This document shows positions 28,511 to 37,859 of a stretch of DNA of 64,000 bases, piece after piece. The stretch spans positions 1 to 64,000 of the forward strand of contig JBBSEW010000013.1 of the NCBI GenBank assembly GCA_038239305.1, read 5' to 3'. Numbering within the stretch: position 1 is the first letter of the stretch; the number at the start of each line of letters is the position of its first letter. Source of the DNA: JALYUA01 sp038239305. GTDB taxonomy: Bacteria; Acidobacteriota; Thermoanaerobaculia; UBA5066; Gp7-AA6. The notes beneath the pieces are model-generated. The model saw only the letters and a program-made list of their open reading frames with translations, was not told the DNA's origin and did not search any database. A program made the position numbers and the translations under genes.

Positions 28511-30094
28511 TCAGTCGAGATACCGGTAGGCCGGAAGAGTCAGGAATTCGGCGAACATTGCGGATGCCACGAGCCCGTCCAGTATCTCGGCGGCATCCTG
28601 GAGCTTCCCGGCTCCCGCGCCGCTCTTCTCGAGGTGGGCGACTTCCTCGTCCCGGATCTGGCGGTACAGCTCGACCGTCGCCGGGCGGCCATCCGCCAGC
28701 GCGGCGCGATTGTGAATCCACTGCCAGAGCTGCGACCGGGAGATCTCCGCGGTCGCGACATCCTCCATGAGGTTGAAGATCGCCGCCGCGCCGTTTCCCG
28801 AGAGCCAGGAGCTCAGGTACTGGAGCCCCACGTTCACGTCGTTGCGGAATCCCGCCTCGGTGATTGCGCCGCCCGGCACGCGCGTATCGAGAAGGCGCGC
28901 CGCTTCCGGTTGAACGTCGTCCCGGAGGCGGTCCTTCTGGTGCGGCCGGTCGCCGAGAGCTTTCTCGAAGACCTCCATCGCCACGGCAACGAGATCCGGA
29001 TGGGCGACCCACGTGCCGTCGAAGCCGTCCCCGGCTTCCCGCTGCTTGTCCTCGCGCACCTTTGCGAGTGCCGCCTCGGTGACCTCCGGATCCTTCCGAT
29101 TCGGGACGAACGCGGCCATACCGCCCATCGCGTGCGCGCCGCGCCGGTGGCAGGTCGCCACGAGAAGGTCCGTATACGCCCGCATGAACGGCACGGTCAT
29201 CGTGAGCTGCGAGCGGTCCGGGAGCACCCGGTCCTTCCGGTTGCGAAGCGTCTTGATCGTCGAGAAGAGGTAGTCCCAGCGCCCGGCGTTCAGGCCGCTC
29301 GCATGGGTGCGCAGCTCGTACAGGATCTCTTCCATCTCGAACGCGGCAGGCAGTGTCTCGATCAGGACCGTCGCGCGAAAAGTGCCGCGCGGTATCGAAA
29401 GCTCGTCCTGGGCGAAATCGAACACGTCATTCCACAGGCGCGCCTCGAGATGGCTCTCCATCTTGGGGAGGTAGAAGTAGGGCGCCGTCCCGCGCGACAG
29501 CCTTTCGGCGGCGTTGTGGAAGACGTACAGGCCGAAGTCGAAGAGGCTCGCGGAAACGGGAGCACCGTCGACGGAGACGTGCTTCTCGGAGAGGTGCCAG
29601 CCGCGCGGCCGCACGAGCAGCGTCGCGGTCGTCGGGTTCAGACGGTAGGACTTGCCGCCGCCCGCGGGCGCCTCGATCGAGATCGTCGCGCGAACGGCGT
29701 CCTGGAGGTTCGCCTGGCCACGGACCACGTTCTCCCAGGTCGGCGAGAGCGAGTCCTCGAAGTCGGCCATGAATACGGACGCCCCGGAGTTCAGCGCGTT
29801 GATCATCATCTTTCGTTCGACGGGGCCCGTGATCTCCACCCAGCGCTTCGAGAGGTCCGCGGGCGCGGGCGCGACCGTCCAGGCCCCCGCGCGAACGGAG
29901 GCCGTCTCGGCCGGAAAGTCGGGAAGCTCGCCGGCATCGAATCGCAGCTGGCGCTCGGCCCGCCGGGCGAGAAGCGCGCTTCGAGTCGGCTCGAACCTCC
30001 GCGACAGCTTCGCGAGAAAGGCGAGGGACTCCGGGGTCAGGACCCTCGCGTCGTCGGCGGTGGGGGTTCCCTGGATGCGGATTCCCGAGTCCAT
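28511..30094 (-). CDS. aceB: Malate synthase A
   Basis: A 527-residue cytoplasmic enzyme condensing glyoxylate with acetyl-CoA to malate. The signature KMESHLEARLWNDVFDFAQD is present near residue 225; DFEDSLSPTWENVVRGQ and VLIETLPAAFEMEEIL line the active site. The length is that of the A isoform. ATG at 30094 follows ggagg. It is the first gene of the aceB-glcD-glcE-glcF-activator operon. No isocitrate lyase is seen in the window, so its role here is probably glycolate assimilation rather than the full glyoxylate shunt. It diverges from the ABC binding-protein gene at 30270. Confidence 0.93.
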   Translation of the reverse strand: MDSGIRIQGTPTADDARVLTPESLAFLAKLSRRFEPTRSALLARRAERQLRFDAGELPDFPAETASVRAGAWTVAPAPADLSKRWVEITGPVERKMMINALNSGASVFMADFEDSLSPTWENVVRGQANLQDAVRATISIEAPAGGGKSYRLNPTTATLLVRPRGWHLSEKHVSVDGAPVSASLFDFGLYVFHNAAERLSRGTAPYFYLPKMESHLEARLWNDVFDFAQDELSIPRGTFRATVLIETLPAAFEMEEILYELRTHASGLNAGRWDYLFSTIKTLRNRKDRVLPDRSQLTMTVPFMRAYTDLLVATCHRRGAHAMGGMAAFVPNRKDPEVTEAALAKVREDKQREAGDGFDGTWVAHPDLVAVAMEVFEKALGDRPHQKDRLRDDVQPEAARLLDTRVPGGAITEAGFRNDVNVGLQYLSSWLSGNGAAAIFNLMEDVATAEISRSQLWQWIHNRAALADGRPATVELYRQIRDEEVAHLEKSGAGAGKLQDAAEILDGLVASAMFAEFLTLPAYRYLD

Positions 30095-30269
30095 GCTTGC
30101 CTCCGGGTCGGAAACGAGGGCGAGCCTAACACCGGGGGCCGGCCCGGGAAATCCGCAGCCGCACACTTTCCCGTGCGCTACGGGCTTCCGGTGGAATACG
30201 ATTCGCCCCAAGCCAAGCGGAAGGGACGAGCCGGAGCCTCCGGCGGATGGCTCCAGAACAGGAGACGCG

Positions 30270-31568
30270 ATGAAGGATCGTCGTAAGCAACCCGCCCCGG
30301 GCGGTCTCGGTCGACGCGATTTTCTCAAGGCCACCCTCGCGACCGGCGCGGCGCTCGCGGCGCCCGTCGTCTTTTCGAAGGGTGTCTTCGCACAGGACCG
30401 CGTACTCAAAGTCGTTCACTGGAAGCACTTCGTGCCCGACTACGACAAGTACTTCGACGTTTTCGCGAAGGAGTTCGGCGAGAAGAACAAGTGCCGCGTG
30501 GAAGTCGATTACGTCGCCACCGCGGACCTGCCGACCGCCATCGCCGCCGACATTTCCCGCGGCGGCGGCCACGACGTCTTCCACCTGAACGGCACGGGCG
30601 CCTGGCTCTACGACAAGACGCTCGTCGACGTTTCCGACGTGGCGAACCGGCTCGGCAAGGAGTTCGGCGGGTGGCTGCCGGAGGCGAAGGACATCGGAAT
30701 GGTGCGCGGCAAGTGGCTGGCGGTGCCCCACTGGTACATCGCGTATCCCTTCATCATCAACCGCGGTTACTTCCAACAGGCGGGCGCCGACTACACCGAC
30801 AAGACGACCTGGCAGGATCTCATCACTTCCGGCGCCAAGCTCAAGAAGGCGGGCTACCCGTTCGGCATACCGTTCTCGCAGACGCCCGACTCGAACGACA
30901 ACCTCCTGCCCCTCATGCTCTCCTTCGGCGCTTACCTCTATGACAAGGATGGCAACATCGACTTCCACAAGAAGGAGATCGTCGAGGTCCTGAAGTACGG
31001 CGAGTCGTTCTTCAAGGAGACGATGACCGACGAAGTCCTCTCCTGGGACGACACTTCGAACAACCGCTTCATCGCGTCCGGAAAGGGCTCGCTCGTCTGC
31101 AATCCGATCAGCGCCTACCGCACCGCGGCGAAGGACAACCCGGACGTGTACAAGAACCTGGAAGTCGTCAAGTGCCCGATCGGTCCGAAGGGCCGAGTGA
31201 ACGGCGCGCGCACGATGTCCTACGGCATCTACAATTTCTCGAAGGCCCAGGACCTCGGGAAGGAGTTCCTGTACGCGATGAACGCCGCGGGCCTGAAGGG
31301 CATGGACGCCTCGACGGGCTACAACCATCCGTTCCTGAAGGCCTTCTGGAAGAAGCCCATGCCCGTCATCGGCAACGAGCCCAAGCTCGCTCTTCTGCAG
31401 GACTTCCAGAACGAGGTGAAATTCATCGGATATCCCGGTCCGATGACGAAAACGGCGACCACCATGTATGCCAAGTTCGTCGTGCCGACGATGTTCGCGG
31501 AAGTCGCCAAGGGCAAGGCTCCGCGGACCGCGATGGAAGAGGCCGAGCAGAAGCTGCGTGCGATCTAA
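30270..31568 (+). CDS. Tat-exported substrate-binding protein of a CUT1-type ABC importer
   Basis: A 432-residue extracytoplasmic solute-binding protein. A twin-arginine signal peptide is clear (GRRDFLKATLATGAALAAP, residues 14-32), so it is exported folded. The mature part has the family 1 solute-binding pattern (KVVHWKHFVPDYDKYFDVFA, GGGHDVFHLNGTGAWLYDK, FIINRGYF). ATG at 30270 follows ggaga. The ATPase and two permeases follow at 31699-35305, completing the importer. It diverges from aceB/glcDEF across 175 bases, so shared control with glycolate use is possible. The ligand is unknown; sugars or sugar acids are usual for the family. Confidence 0.87.
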   Translation: MKDRRKQPAPGGLGRRDFLKATLATGAALAAPVVFSKGVFAQDRVLKVVHWKHFVPDYDKYFDVFAKEFGEKNKCRVEVDYVATADLPTAIAADISRGGGHDVFHLNGTGAWLYDKTLVDVSDVANRLGKEFGGWLPEAKDIGMVRGKWLAVPHWYIAYPFIINRGYFQQAGADYTDKTTWQDLITSGAKLKKAGYPFGIPFSQTPDSNDNLLPLMLSFGAYLYDKDGNIDFHKKEIVEVLKYGESFFKETMTDEVLSWDDTSNNRFIASGKGSLVCNPISAYRTAAKDNPDVYKNLEVVKCPIGPKGRVNGARTMSYGIYNFSKAQDLGKEFLYAMNAAGLKGMDASTGYNHPFLKAFWKKPMPVIGNEPKLALLQDFQNEVKFIGYPGPMTKTATTMYAKFVVPTMFAEVAKGKAPRTAMEEAEQKLRAI

Positions 31569-31610
31569 ACGCCGGCGGCACTCGCCGCCGACGGGCCCCG
31601 CGAGCCTTCG

Positions 31611-31631
31611 CCCTCTCCCGCCGGGAGAGGG
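31611..31631. repeat. 21-base palindromic element (CCCTCTCCC-N3-GGGAGAGGG)
   Basis: A perfect dyad of two 9-base arms and a 3-base centre, in the 130-base gap between the binding-protein and ATPase genes. It is nearly identical to the core of the elements at 8154-8174, 40522-40540 and 52213-52234. In RNA it would form a strong hairpin, which may protect the upstream binding-protein mRNA. Confidence 0.75.
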
Positions 31632-31698
31632 GCGAAGGGAGGGATTTCCTCTGGCGGCGACGGCGAGTCTTCCGATTCCGATTCCGAGCTAGCCCTCG

Positions 31699-32823
31699 AT
31701 GGCTGACGTCGTCCTCGAAAAGGTCGAGAAGCGCTTCGGAGACGTCCGCGCCGTCGCCGGAATCGACCTGACCGTCCGCGATCAGGAGTTTCTGATTCTC
31801 GTCGGCCCGTCGGGATGCGGCAAGACCACCACGCTCCGCATGATCGCGGGGCTCGAGGAGGTCTCGGGCGGCGACATCCGGATCGGGGGACGGTCCGTGA
31901 CGCACCTGCCGCCCCGCGACCGCGACATCGCGATGGTGTTCCAGAGCTACGCGCTCTACCCTCACATGAACGTCGCCCGCAACATGTCCTTCTCGCTCCG
32001 GTTGCGCGGCATGCCGAAGGCGGAAATCGAGACCCGCGTCCGCGAGGTCGCCGCCATCCTCGGCCTCGGGGAGCATCTCGACCGCAAACCCCGGCAGCTC
32101 TCGGGCGGCCAGCGGCAGCGCGTCGCCGTCGGTGCGGCGCTCTGCCGGCGGGCCGGAGTTCTCCTCTTCGACGAGCCGCTCTCGAATCTCGACGCCAAGC
32201 TGCGGATCCACATGCGGACCGAACTCAAACGCCTTCACCAGAGCGTCCGATCCACCATGGTCTATGTGACGCACGACCAGGTCGAGGCCATGACGATGGG
32301 TGATCGGATCGTGATCATGAATCACGGCGAGATCTGCCAGGTGGGCACGCCGCTGGAGGTCTATGACCACCCGGCGAGCCTGTTCGTTGCGGGATTCATC
32401 GGGAGCCCGCCGATGAACTTCTTCGAAGGCGAGATCGCGCCTCCGGATGGAAGCGGTGAGGCGCTTTCCCTGAAGCTCACGGGCGGCGTCGTTCTGCCGC
32501 TCCCCCGGCCGGAGCTCGCCGGCGCATCCGGGCGCCGCGTCATGTTCGGAATCCGACCCGAGCACATCTCGGTGGCCTCAGCCGGCAAGGCGCTGTCCGA
32601 CGTCCTCTGGGCCGCGATCGGCACTCCTGCGAAGGTCCCCGCGACGATCGACGTCGTCGAGCCGCTCGGGCATCGCGTCGTCGTGACGGCGCGCAGCTCG
32701 GCAGGGACGTTTCAGATGGAGACGGAAATCCACGCCGGGGTCCGGCCGCAGGACACGGTCGATCTCTGGTTCGACATGAGCCGCGCCTACCTCTTCGACC
32801 GCGAGACGGAGAAGGTTCTGTGA
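31699..32823 (+). CDS. ABC sugar-type importer ATPase (MalK/UgpC-like)
   Basis: A complete 374-residue ATPase. Walker A is GPSGCGKTTTLRM at about residue 37; the Q-loop is FQSYALYPHM; the signature is LSGGQRQRVAVGAAL; Walker B is VLLFDEPLSNLDAKLR and the switch histidine is in YVTHDQ. The C-terminal MalK-type TOBE region begins at FIGSPPMNFFEG and includes FGIRPEH. Its last codons overlap the start of the next permease (GTGA). It belongs with the Tat-exported binding protein upstream. The first gene of the window is its paralogue. Confidence 0.92.
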   Translation: MADVVLEKVEKRFGDVRAVAGIDLTVRDQEFLILVGPSGCGKTTTLRMIAGLEEVSGGDIRIGGRSVTHLPPRDRDIAMVFQSYALYPHMNVARNMSFSLRLRGMPKAEIETRVREVAAILGLGEHLDRKPRQLSGGQRQRVAVGAALCRRAGVLLFDEPLSNLDAKLRIHMRTELKRLHQSVRSTMVYVTHDQVEAMTMGDRIVIMNHGEICQVGTPLEVYDHPASLFVAGFIGSPPMNFFEGEIAPPDGSGEALSLKLTGGVVLPLPRPELAGASGRRVMFGIRPEHISVASAGKALSDVLWAAIGTPAKVPATIDVVEPLGHRVVVTARSSAGTFQMETEIHAGVRPQDTVDLWFDMSRAYLFDRETEKVL

Positions 32824-34184
32824 CGCCCGGCGATGGCGAGCCCGGACCCGGCCCGGCGGCGGAGGGTCCGACTCTTCGACCCGCGGCGGCGAGCCGGCCC
32901 CGTCTCCTCGACCGGGAAGCTCCCCTCGGCTACATCCTCGTCCTTCCCGCGATCCTCTATCTCGGAATCTTCATCGCCTATCCGTTCGGCATGTCGATCT
33001 GGATGAGCTTCACCGACGCCCAGGCCGGCAACCCGAAGTGGACGTTCGTCGGCGCGAGCAACTACTCGAAAATCGAGAGCTACGAGATCCACGCGAACGA
33101 CTTCGTCCTCGCGACGCTTCCGGACGCCGATGCGGCCCGGCGATTCATCGCGAAGAAGGCGGAGGGAAAGGTGACGACCGCGCCGGCCGCGGGCGGGCTC
33201 TTCCGGGCGACGCTCTCCGTGGACGGAAAAACGATTCCGCTGGTTGCCATGCCGAAGGAGACCGACGCGTCATATCTGGGCAGCACGATCGCGTCCGACC
33301 TCGACTGGAAGCAGGAGGCGGGTAAGGAACGTGCCGGACCGGTGCGGGTCATCGCCCACGCCGGCGACTCCCCCGTTACGTTTGGTCCCTTTCCCGACCG
33401 CGCCGCGCTCGACCGGGGTCGAAACCAGTCCATCCTCGTGCCCGCGCGGCTCGACGTCCGCACGAACGGCAAGGGCGTCATGCAGGATCCGACGTTTCTG
33501 CTCGCTCTGAAGAACACGTTCCAGTACACGTTCGGAACAGAGATCATCAAGCTGCTGCTGGGCGTCCCGTGCGCCATGCTCCTGAACCGGAAATTCCGCG
33601 GCCGCCGGCTTCTGCGGGGCCTGATCGTGATCCCGTGGGTCATCCCGATCGCGCTTTCGGCCCAGGGATGGCTCTGGATCCTCGACTCCTCCTACAGCGT
33701 CATCAACTGGTTTCTCGTCCATTCGGGCGTCCTGTCGCCCGCGAACATCATCAATTTTCGGGGCGACAAGAACTGGGCAATGCTGTCGGTGATTACCGTC
33801 AACGTTTGGCGCGGGTTTCCCTTCACGACGATCATGATCCTCGCGGGTCTCACGACGATTCCGGACGAGATCCTCGAGCGGGCGCGGCTCGACGGCGCGA
33901 ACGCCATGCAGCGATTCGTCCACATCATCTCGCCGATGGTGCGGCCGATCCTGCTCGTATCGCTTCTCTTCTCGATCATCTTCTCGTTCACGGACTTCAA
34001 CACGATCTGGATCATCACGAAGGGCGGACCGTACGACCAGACGCAGGTGCTCTCGACCTACGCCTACCAGCTCGGCGTCAACGGAGGGTTCCTCGGCCGG
34101 GGAGCGGCCGTATCCCTGTTCATGTTTCCGATCATGGCCGTGATGGTGTTCTTCATGCTGCAGTTCCTGCGGCGAGAGGCATAG
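32820..34184 (+). CDS. ABC importer permease (MalF-like) with a large periplasmic insertion
   Basis: A 454-residue permease, about 150 longer than its paralogue at 449-1357. Membrane segment 1 is near residues 36-56. Between about residues 87 and 222 a hydrophilic stretch is inserted, with KTIPLVAMPKETDASYLG and TFGPFPDRAALDRGRNQS, before membrane segment 2 resumes at about residue 230. The EAA loop is ILERARLDGANAMQRFVHI. A large loop in this place recalls the P2 loop of E. coli MalF, which contacts the binding protein; I see no clear sequence match to it. The first 30 residues are a Pro/Gly-rich cytoplasmic tail. GTG start overlaps the ATPase stop. Confidence 0.87.
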   Translation: MTPGDGEPGPGPAAEGPTLRPAAASRPRLLDREAPLGYILVLPAILYLGIFIAYPFGMSIWMSFTDAQAGNPKWTFVGASNYSKIESYEIHANDFVLATLPDADAARRFIAKKAEGKVTTAPAAGGLFRATLSVDGKTIPLVAMPKETDASYLGSTIASDLDWKQEAGKERAGPVRVIAHAGDSPVTFGPFPDRAALDRGRNQSILVPARLDVRTNGKGVMQDPTFLLALKNTFQYTFGTEIIKLLLGVPCAMLLNRKFRGRRLLRGLIVIPWVIPIALSAQGWLWILDSSYSVINWFLVHSGVLSPANIINFRGDKNWAMLSVITVNVWRGFPFTTIMILAGLTTIPDEILERARLDGANAMQRFVHIISPMVRPILLVSLLFSIIFSFTDFNTIWIITKGGPYDQTQVLSTYAYQLGVNGGFLGRGAAVSLFMFPIMAVMVFFMLQFLRREA

Positions 34185-34192
34185 AGACGTCG

Positions 34193-35305
34193 ATGCGCGA
34201 CTCGTGGCTCGTCTCGCGCTGGCGCCGCGTCCGGCCCCATCTCACGACGTGGGCGGGCCTCGCGCCGTTTCTCGCGTTCGCCCTCTTCCCGTTCTACTGG
34301 GGCCTCATCACATCTCTCAAGGCGGACGCGAATCTCTACGACCTCAAGGCCAACCCCTTCTGGTTCTCCCGGACGGATCGATCGACGGGCCAGCCGTACC
34401 ACAAGGACATCATCGTGCCGGCTTCCTACCCCGAGGGCGTGATCCGGTGGAAGATCTCGGCCGGCGCGCACACCACGCGCAGCGACAGCGAGCAGAACCC
34501 CGTGCCAATCGCGTTCATCGGCGAGCGCAAGGTCGAGAGCCCCGTGGACGGCACGCTCGCGAAGATCCATGTCCCGTCCGGGTCGATCGCGCACCCCAAT
34601 CAGGCGATCGGCGTCATCCGGGTCAGCAGCCCGACGCTCACGCACTACCGGTACCTCAAGAGCACGCCGTTCTACAAGTGGCTCCGGGTTTCTCTCGTGA
34701 CGGGCACCGCAGTCGTCCTGATCACCCTGCTCCTCGCCGTGCCCGCGGCCTACGGCCTCGCCCGCCTCCGCTTTCGCGGCAACCGGGCGATCGGCATCGC
34801 CATTTTTCTGACGTACCTGATCCCCTCGACAATCCTGTTCATCCCGTTCTCCCAGTTCGTCGGAGCGCTGAAGCTGGACGACACTGTCTGGGCGCTGATC
34901 CTCACCTATCCCACTTTCACGGTGCCGTTCTGCACGTGGCTCCTCATGGGATTCTTCCGGAGCGTCCCGAAGGAGATCGAGGAACGCGCCCTCCTGGACG
35001 GCGCGACGCGTCTGCAGATGCTGCGGCAGGTGGTCATCCCCGTGGTCCTGCCGGGCATCCTGACGGCCGCGATCTTCGCCTTCACGCTCTCGTTTCAGGA
35101 GTACATCTACGGGCTGACGTTCATCAGCTCCACGATCCACCGCACCCTTCCGGTCGGGATCTCCGTCGAGATGGTCCGGGGCGATGTCTACTTCTGGGGC
35201 CCGCTGATGGCATCCGCGATCGTCGGATCCGTGCCGGTCGTCATCCTCTACGCGCTCTCGCTCGACTATTTCATCGCCGGGATGACCACGGGGGCGGTGA
35301 AATAA
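34193..35305 (+). CDS. ABC importer permease (MalG-like) with a biotinyl/lipoyl-like periplasmic insertion
   Basis: A 370-residue second permease. Membrane segment 1 is at about residues 22-40, and the core from residue 160 onward is close to the paralogue at 1357-2205 (shared AIFLTYLIP, WLLMGFF, RGDVY). Between residues 59 and 147 there is an insertion missing from that paralogue. Its second half (ESPVDGTLAKIHVPSGSIA, residues 115-133, then HPNQAIGVI) resembles the barrel-sandwich biotinyl/lipoyl fold, without the lysine that would be modified. Similar folds act as adaptor hairpins in membrane-fusion proteins. The EAA loop is IEERALLDGATRLQMLRQ. ATG at 34193 is 8 bases after the previous stop. 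Confidence 0.87.
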   Translation: MRDSWLVSRWRRVRPHLTTWAGLAPFLAFALFPFYWGLITSLKADANLYDLKANPFWFSRTDRSTGQPYHKDIIVPASYPEGVIRWKISAGAHTTRSDSEQNPVPIAFIGERKVESPVDGTLAKIHVPSGSIAHPNQAIGVIRVSSPTLTHYRYLKSTPFYKWLRVSLVTGTAVVLITLLLAVPAAYGLARLRFRGNRAIGIAIFLTYLIPSTILFIPFSQFVGALKLDDTVWALILTYPTFTVPFCTWLLMGFFRSVPKEIEERALLDGATRLQMLRQVVIPVVLPGILTAAIFAFTLSFQEYIYGLTFISSTIHRTLPVGISVEMVRGDVYFWGPLMASAIVGSVPVVILYALSLDYFIAGMTTGAVK

Positions 35306-35399
35306 GAGGGCAGCCAACTGGGGGGTCTTGGATTCCGGGCTCGACTCCAGTCCGCTCCAGCCTTCCAGCGCGGGACCGCTGGTCGGGGTGAGAGCTGCC

Positions 35400-35545
35400 A
35401 GCCCGAACCCAAGACTCAGAACTTCCGAACTTCCGAACTTCCGAACTTCCGAACTCCGAACTCCGAACTCCGAACTCCGACTCCGAACTGAGGACTCGGG
35501 ACTCAGGACTCAGGACTCAGGACTCAGGACTCAGGACTCAGAACG
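35400..35545. repeat. Tandem repeats acttccga, actccga and aggactc in a convergent gap
   Basis: Three successive simple repeats: gaacttcc/acttccga units (about 35418-35453), actccga units (about 35453-35485), then ggactcaggactc units, seven or so, to about 35541. They lie between two convergent genes (permease stop 35305, ligase stop 35566). No stem with a T-tail is visible, and I see no gene in the 260-base gap. Confidence 0.8.
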
Positions 35546-35565
35546 GAATACGGAAAACCAACCGC

Positions 35566-37143
35566 TCACCTTCCAAAAACCTCCCCCACGATGCGATGCT
35601 TCTGTACCTTGCCGAGCGCATTCCGGGGCAGCTCCGCGACGATCCGGATCTCCCGCGGCCGCTTGTAGTCCGCGAGGGCGCGCGCGCAGATCGCCTCGAC
35701 TTCCGCCTCGACTTCCGCCTCGAGGGCGCCGCTCTCTAGCGGGTCCCGGAGCACCACGGCCGCAGCGACGCGCTCGCCCCAGACGGGATCCGGAAGACCG
35801 ACGACCGCGACCTCGCGGATCCGGGGAAGCGCCGCGAGAACGTCCTCGATCTCGCGCGCCGATATCTTGAACCCGCCGCTCTTGATGACGTCGACGGACT
35901 GCCGCCCCAGGATGCGGACATACCCGTCCTTGTCGCTCTGCCCCACGTCGCCCGTCACGAACCAGCCGTCGCGCGATGCGACGCCCGTGTCCGCCTCGCG
36001 CCCCCAGTACTCCGTCATCTGGCCGTTGCTCTGGACGAGGATCTCGCCCGGCTCCCCGACCGGCACGTCCCGGCCTGCTTCGTCGACGATCCGGACGGAG
36101 CAACCCTCGACCGGAAACCCGACCGTCCCCGGCCGTCGCTCGCCGGCGTACGGATTCGTGAGCGTGAAGAGCGTTTCTGTCATCCCGTAGCGCTCGAGGA
36201 TGCGATGTCCCGTCGCCTGCTCGAACCGGACGAAGTCGGCTGCCGGCAGAGGAGCGCTGCCGGACGTGAACAGCCGCGCCCGCGCGAGAGCCTTCGCCGC
36301 CCCGGGTTGCGCTGCCAAGTGCTCGAGAAGCCGCACGTACATCGTGGGAACGCCCATGAACACTGTGGCTCCGTCTTCCGCGAACTCGCGCGCGATCTCG
36401 GCGGCGTCGAAACGGCTCGAGAGAAGAATCGTCATCCCGTGGAGCAGCGCTCCGTGGACTCCGATCGCGAGACCATGGACGTGAAAGAGAGGCAGAGCGA
36501 GCGCGAGGCGATCCTCCCGGGCAAATTCCCAGCCCTGCGTCAGGGCCGACGTGTTGTCGACGAGCGCGCGGAACGAAAGAGCAGCGCCTTTGCTCTTGCC
36601 GGTGGTCCCGGAGGTGTAGACGAGGACGGCCGTGTCGCCATCCTCCGGCACGGGGGACGAAAAGGCCGCGCTGTCGAAATCTCCGCCCGTCATGGCGTCC
36701 CACGGGATCACGCCGTCCGGCGCCGGCGCGGCTCCGAACGCGATCCGCCGCTCGAGCCCGGGAAGAGGCCCGATCCCGTCGAGGACCGAGGCCTGCTCGC
36801 TGCCCGGCTCGAACAGAACGGCCCGCGCGCCCGAGTCGACGAGAATGTGGCGCGCTTCCTCGCCCCGATAGCGCGTGTTGATCGGGACGTGGATGACCCC
36901 GGATCGATAGTGCCCGAGCAGAGAGACCAGGACCTCGGTGCAGCTTTCGGCGAAGACCGCAACGCGATCTCCCCGGCGGATCCCGATCCGGGCGAGGGCC
37001 GCCGCATAGCGCCGCGACGAGGCGTCGAGATCTTCGTACGAAAAAGACCGGCCGGCAAACCGAAGCGCCTCCCGGGCGCCTCCCTCCCGGAGGGCCGCAA
37101 AGAGCCGGCCGACACGCGCTCGCGAGGATGTCCCGGAGCTCAA
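35566..37143 (-). CDS. Acyl-CoA synthetase, malonyl-CoA synthetase (MatB)-like
   Basis: A 525-residue AMP-forming ligase. The P-loop motif is VYTSGTTGKSKGAALS; LFHVHGLAIGVHGALLHG and ERYGMTETLFTLTNPY resemble MatB/ACSF3 enzymes; TGDVGQSDKDGYVRILGR is the hinge. The catalytic C-terminal lysine is likely in LGKVQKHRI. TTG at 37143 overlaps the livF stop (TTGA), so it is the last gene of the livK-H-M-G-F run. Such a ligase beside a Liv importer suggests that the imported substrate is a carboxylic acid, perhaps a dicarboxylate, that is activated to its CoA ester. The substrate is inferred. Confidence 0.82.
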   Translation of the reverse strand: MSSGTSSRARVGRLFAALREGGAREALRFAGRSFSYEDLDASSRRYAAALARIGIRRGDRVAVFAESCTEVLVSLLGHYRSGVIHVPINTRYRGEEARHILVDSGARAVLFEPGSEQASVLDGIGPLPGLERRIAFGAAPAPDGVIPWDAMTGGDFDSAAFSSPVPEDGDTAVLVYTSGTTGKSKGAALSFRALVDNTSALTQGWEFAREDRLALALPLFHVHGLAIGVHGALLHGMTILLSSRFDAAEIAREFAEDGATVFMGVPTMYVRLLEHLAAQPGAAKALARARLFTSGSAPLPAADFVRFEQATGHRILERYGMTETLFTLTNPYAGERRPGTVGFPVEGCSVRIVDEAGRDVPVGEPGEILVQSNGQMTEYWGREADTGVASRDGWFVTGDVGQSDKDGYVRILGRQSVDVIKSGGFKISAREIEDVLAALPRIREVAVVGLPDPVWGERVAAAVVLRDPLESGALEAEVEAEVEAICARALADYKRPREIRIVAELPRNALGKVQKHRIVGEVFGR

Positions 37144-37859
37144 ATCGAGGCCGCGCCGAGAAACTCGCGCTGAACGCGCGGATCGGAGGCGAGCTCGGCG
37201 CACGGGCCCTGCAGGGTGACGCAGCCGGACTCGAGGACGTACGCCCGATCGGCCAGCGCGAGCGCGTGGGACACGTTCTGCTCGACCAGCACCAGCGTCA
37301 TTCCGGATTCCCGGATACCCTTCAACGCCGCGAAGACCTCCCGGACGAGGATGGGCGCGAGGCCGAGCGCGGGCTCGTCTAAGAGCAGCAGCCGGGGCCG
37401 CGCCATGAGCCCTCGGCCGATCGCGCACATCTGCTGCTCCCCGCCCGACAACGTCCCCGCGTTCTGTCCGGCGCGCTTCCGGAGAATGGGAAACATCGCG
37501 AAGACCCGCTCGAGCGACTCGCGGCGATGCGGGCGGGCGGCGCGCGCGTACGCGCCCATCTCGAGGTTCTCGCGCACCGTCATGGCGGGCCAGAGCTGGC
37601 GCGCCTCCGGAACGAGCACGAGGCCGCGATCGACCAGCCGGTAGGGAGGATCGGCCGACACGTCACGCCCGTCGAATTCGATCGAGCCGCGGCGAGGATG
37701 GAGCAACCCCGCGATCGCCTTGAGGATCGTCGACTTCCCCGCCCCGTTCGCTCCGATCAGGGTGACGATCTCGCCCTCGTCCACGCGAAACTCCACTTCC
37801 CGGACGGCCGGTACCTCGCCGTAGAAGACGTCGATCGAGCGCACGTCGAGCATCGTCAC
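37140..37859 (-). CDS. livF: Branched-chain-type importer ATPase LivF
   Basis: A 239-residue LivF-type ATPase with an intact P-loop (GANGAGKSTILKAIAG), signature LSGGEQQMCAIGRGL and Walker B LLLLDEPALGLAP. Start is GTG at 37859, with an ATG two codons later at 37853 as the alternative. Neither has a clear ribosome site, because the region just upstream is the 8-base tandem repeat at 37857-37888. It pairs with LivG at 37880-38635. Compare the livF at 2958, where the P-loop lysine is lost. Confidence 0.9.
   Translation of the reverse strand: MTMLDVRSIDVFYGEVPAVREVEFRVDEGEIVTLIGANGAGKSTILKAIAGLLHPRRGSIEFDGRDVSADPPYRLVDRGLVLVPEARQLWPAMTVRENLEMGAYARAARPHRRESLERVFAMFPILRKRAGQNAGTLSGGEQQMCAIGRGLMARPRLLLLDEPALGLAPILVREVFAALKGIRESGMTLVLVEQNVSHALALADRAYVLESGCVTLQGPCAELASDPRVQREFLGAASI

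Noticed and set aside
31569..31698. Small gene between binding protein and ATPase
   Set aside because: Frames there are short and derive from the palindrome and (ttccga) repeats; no start with a ribosome site.
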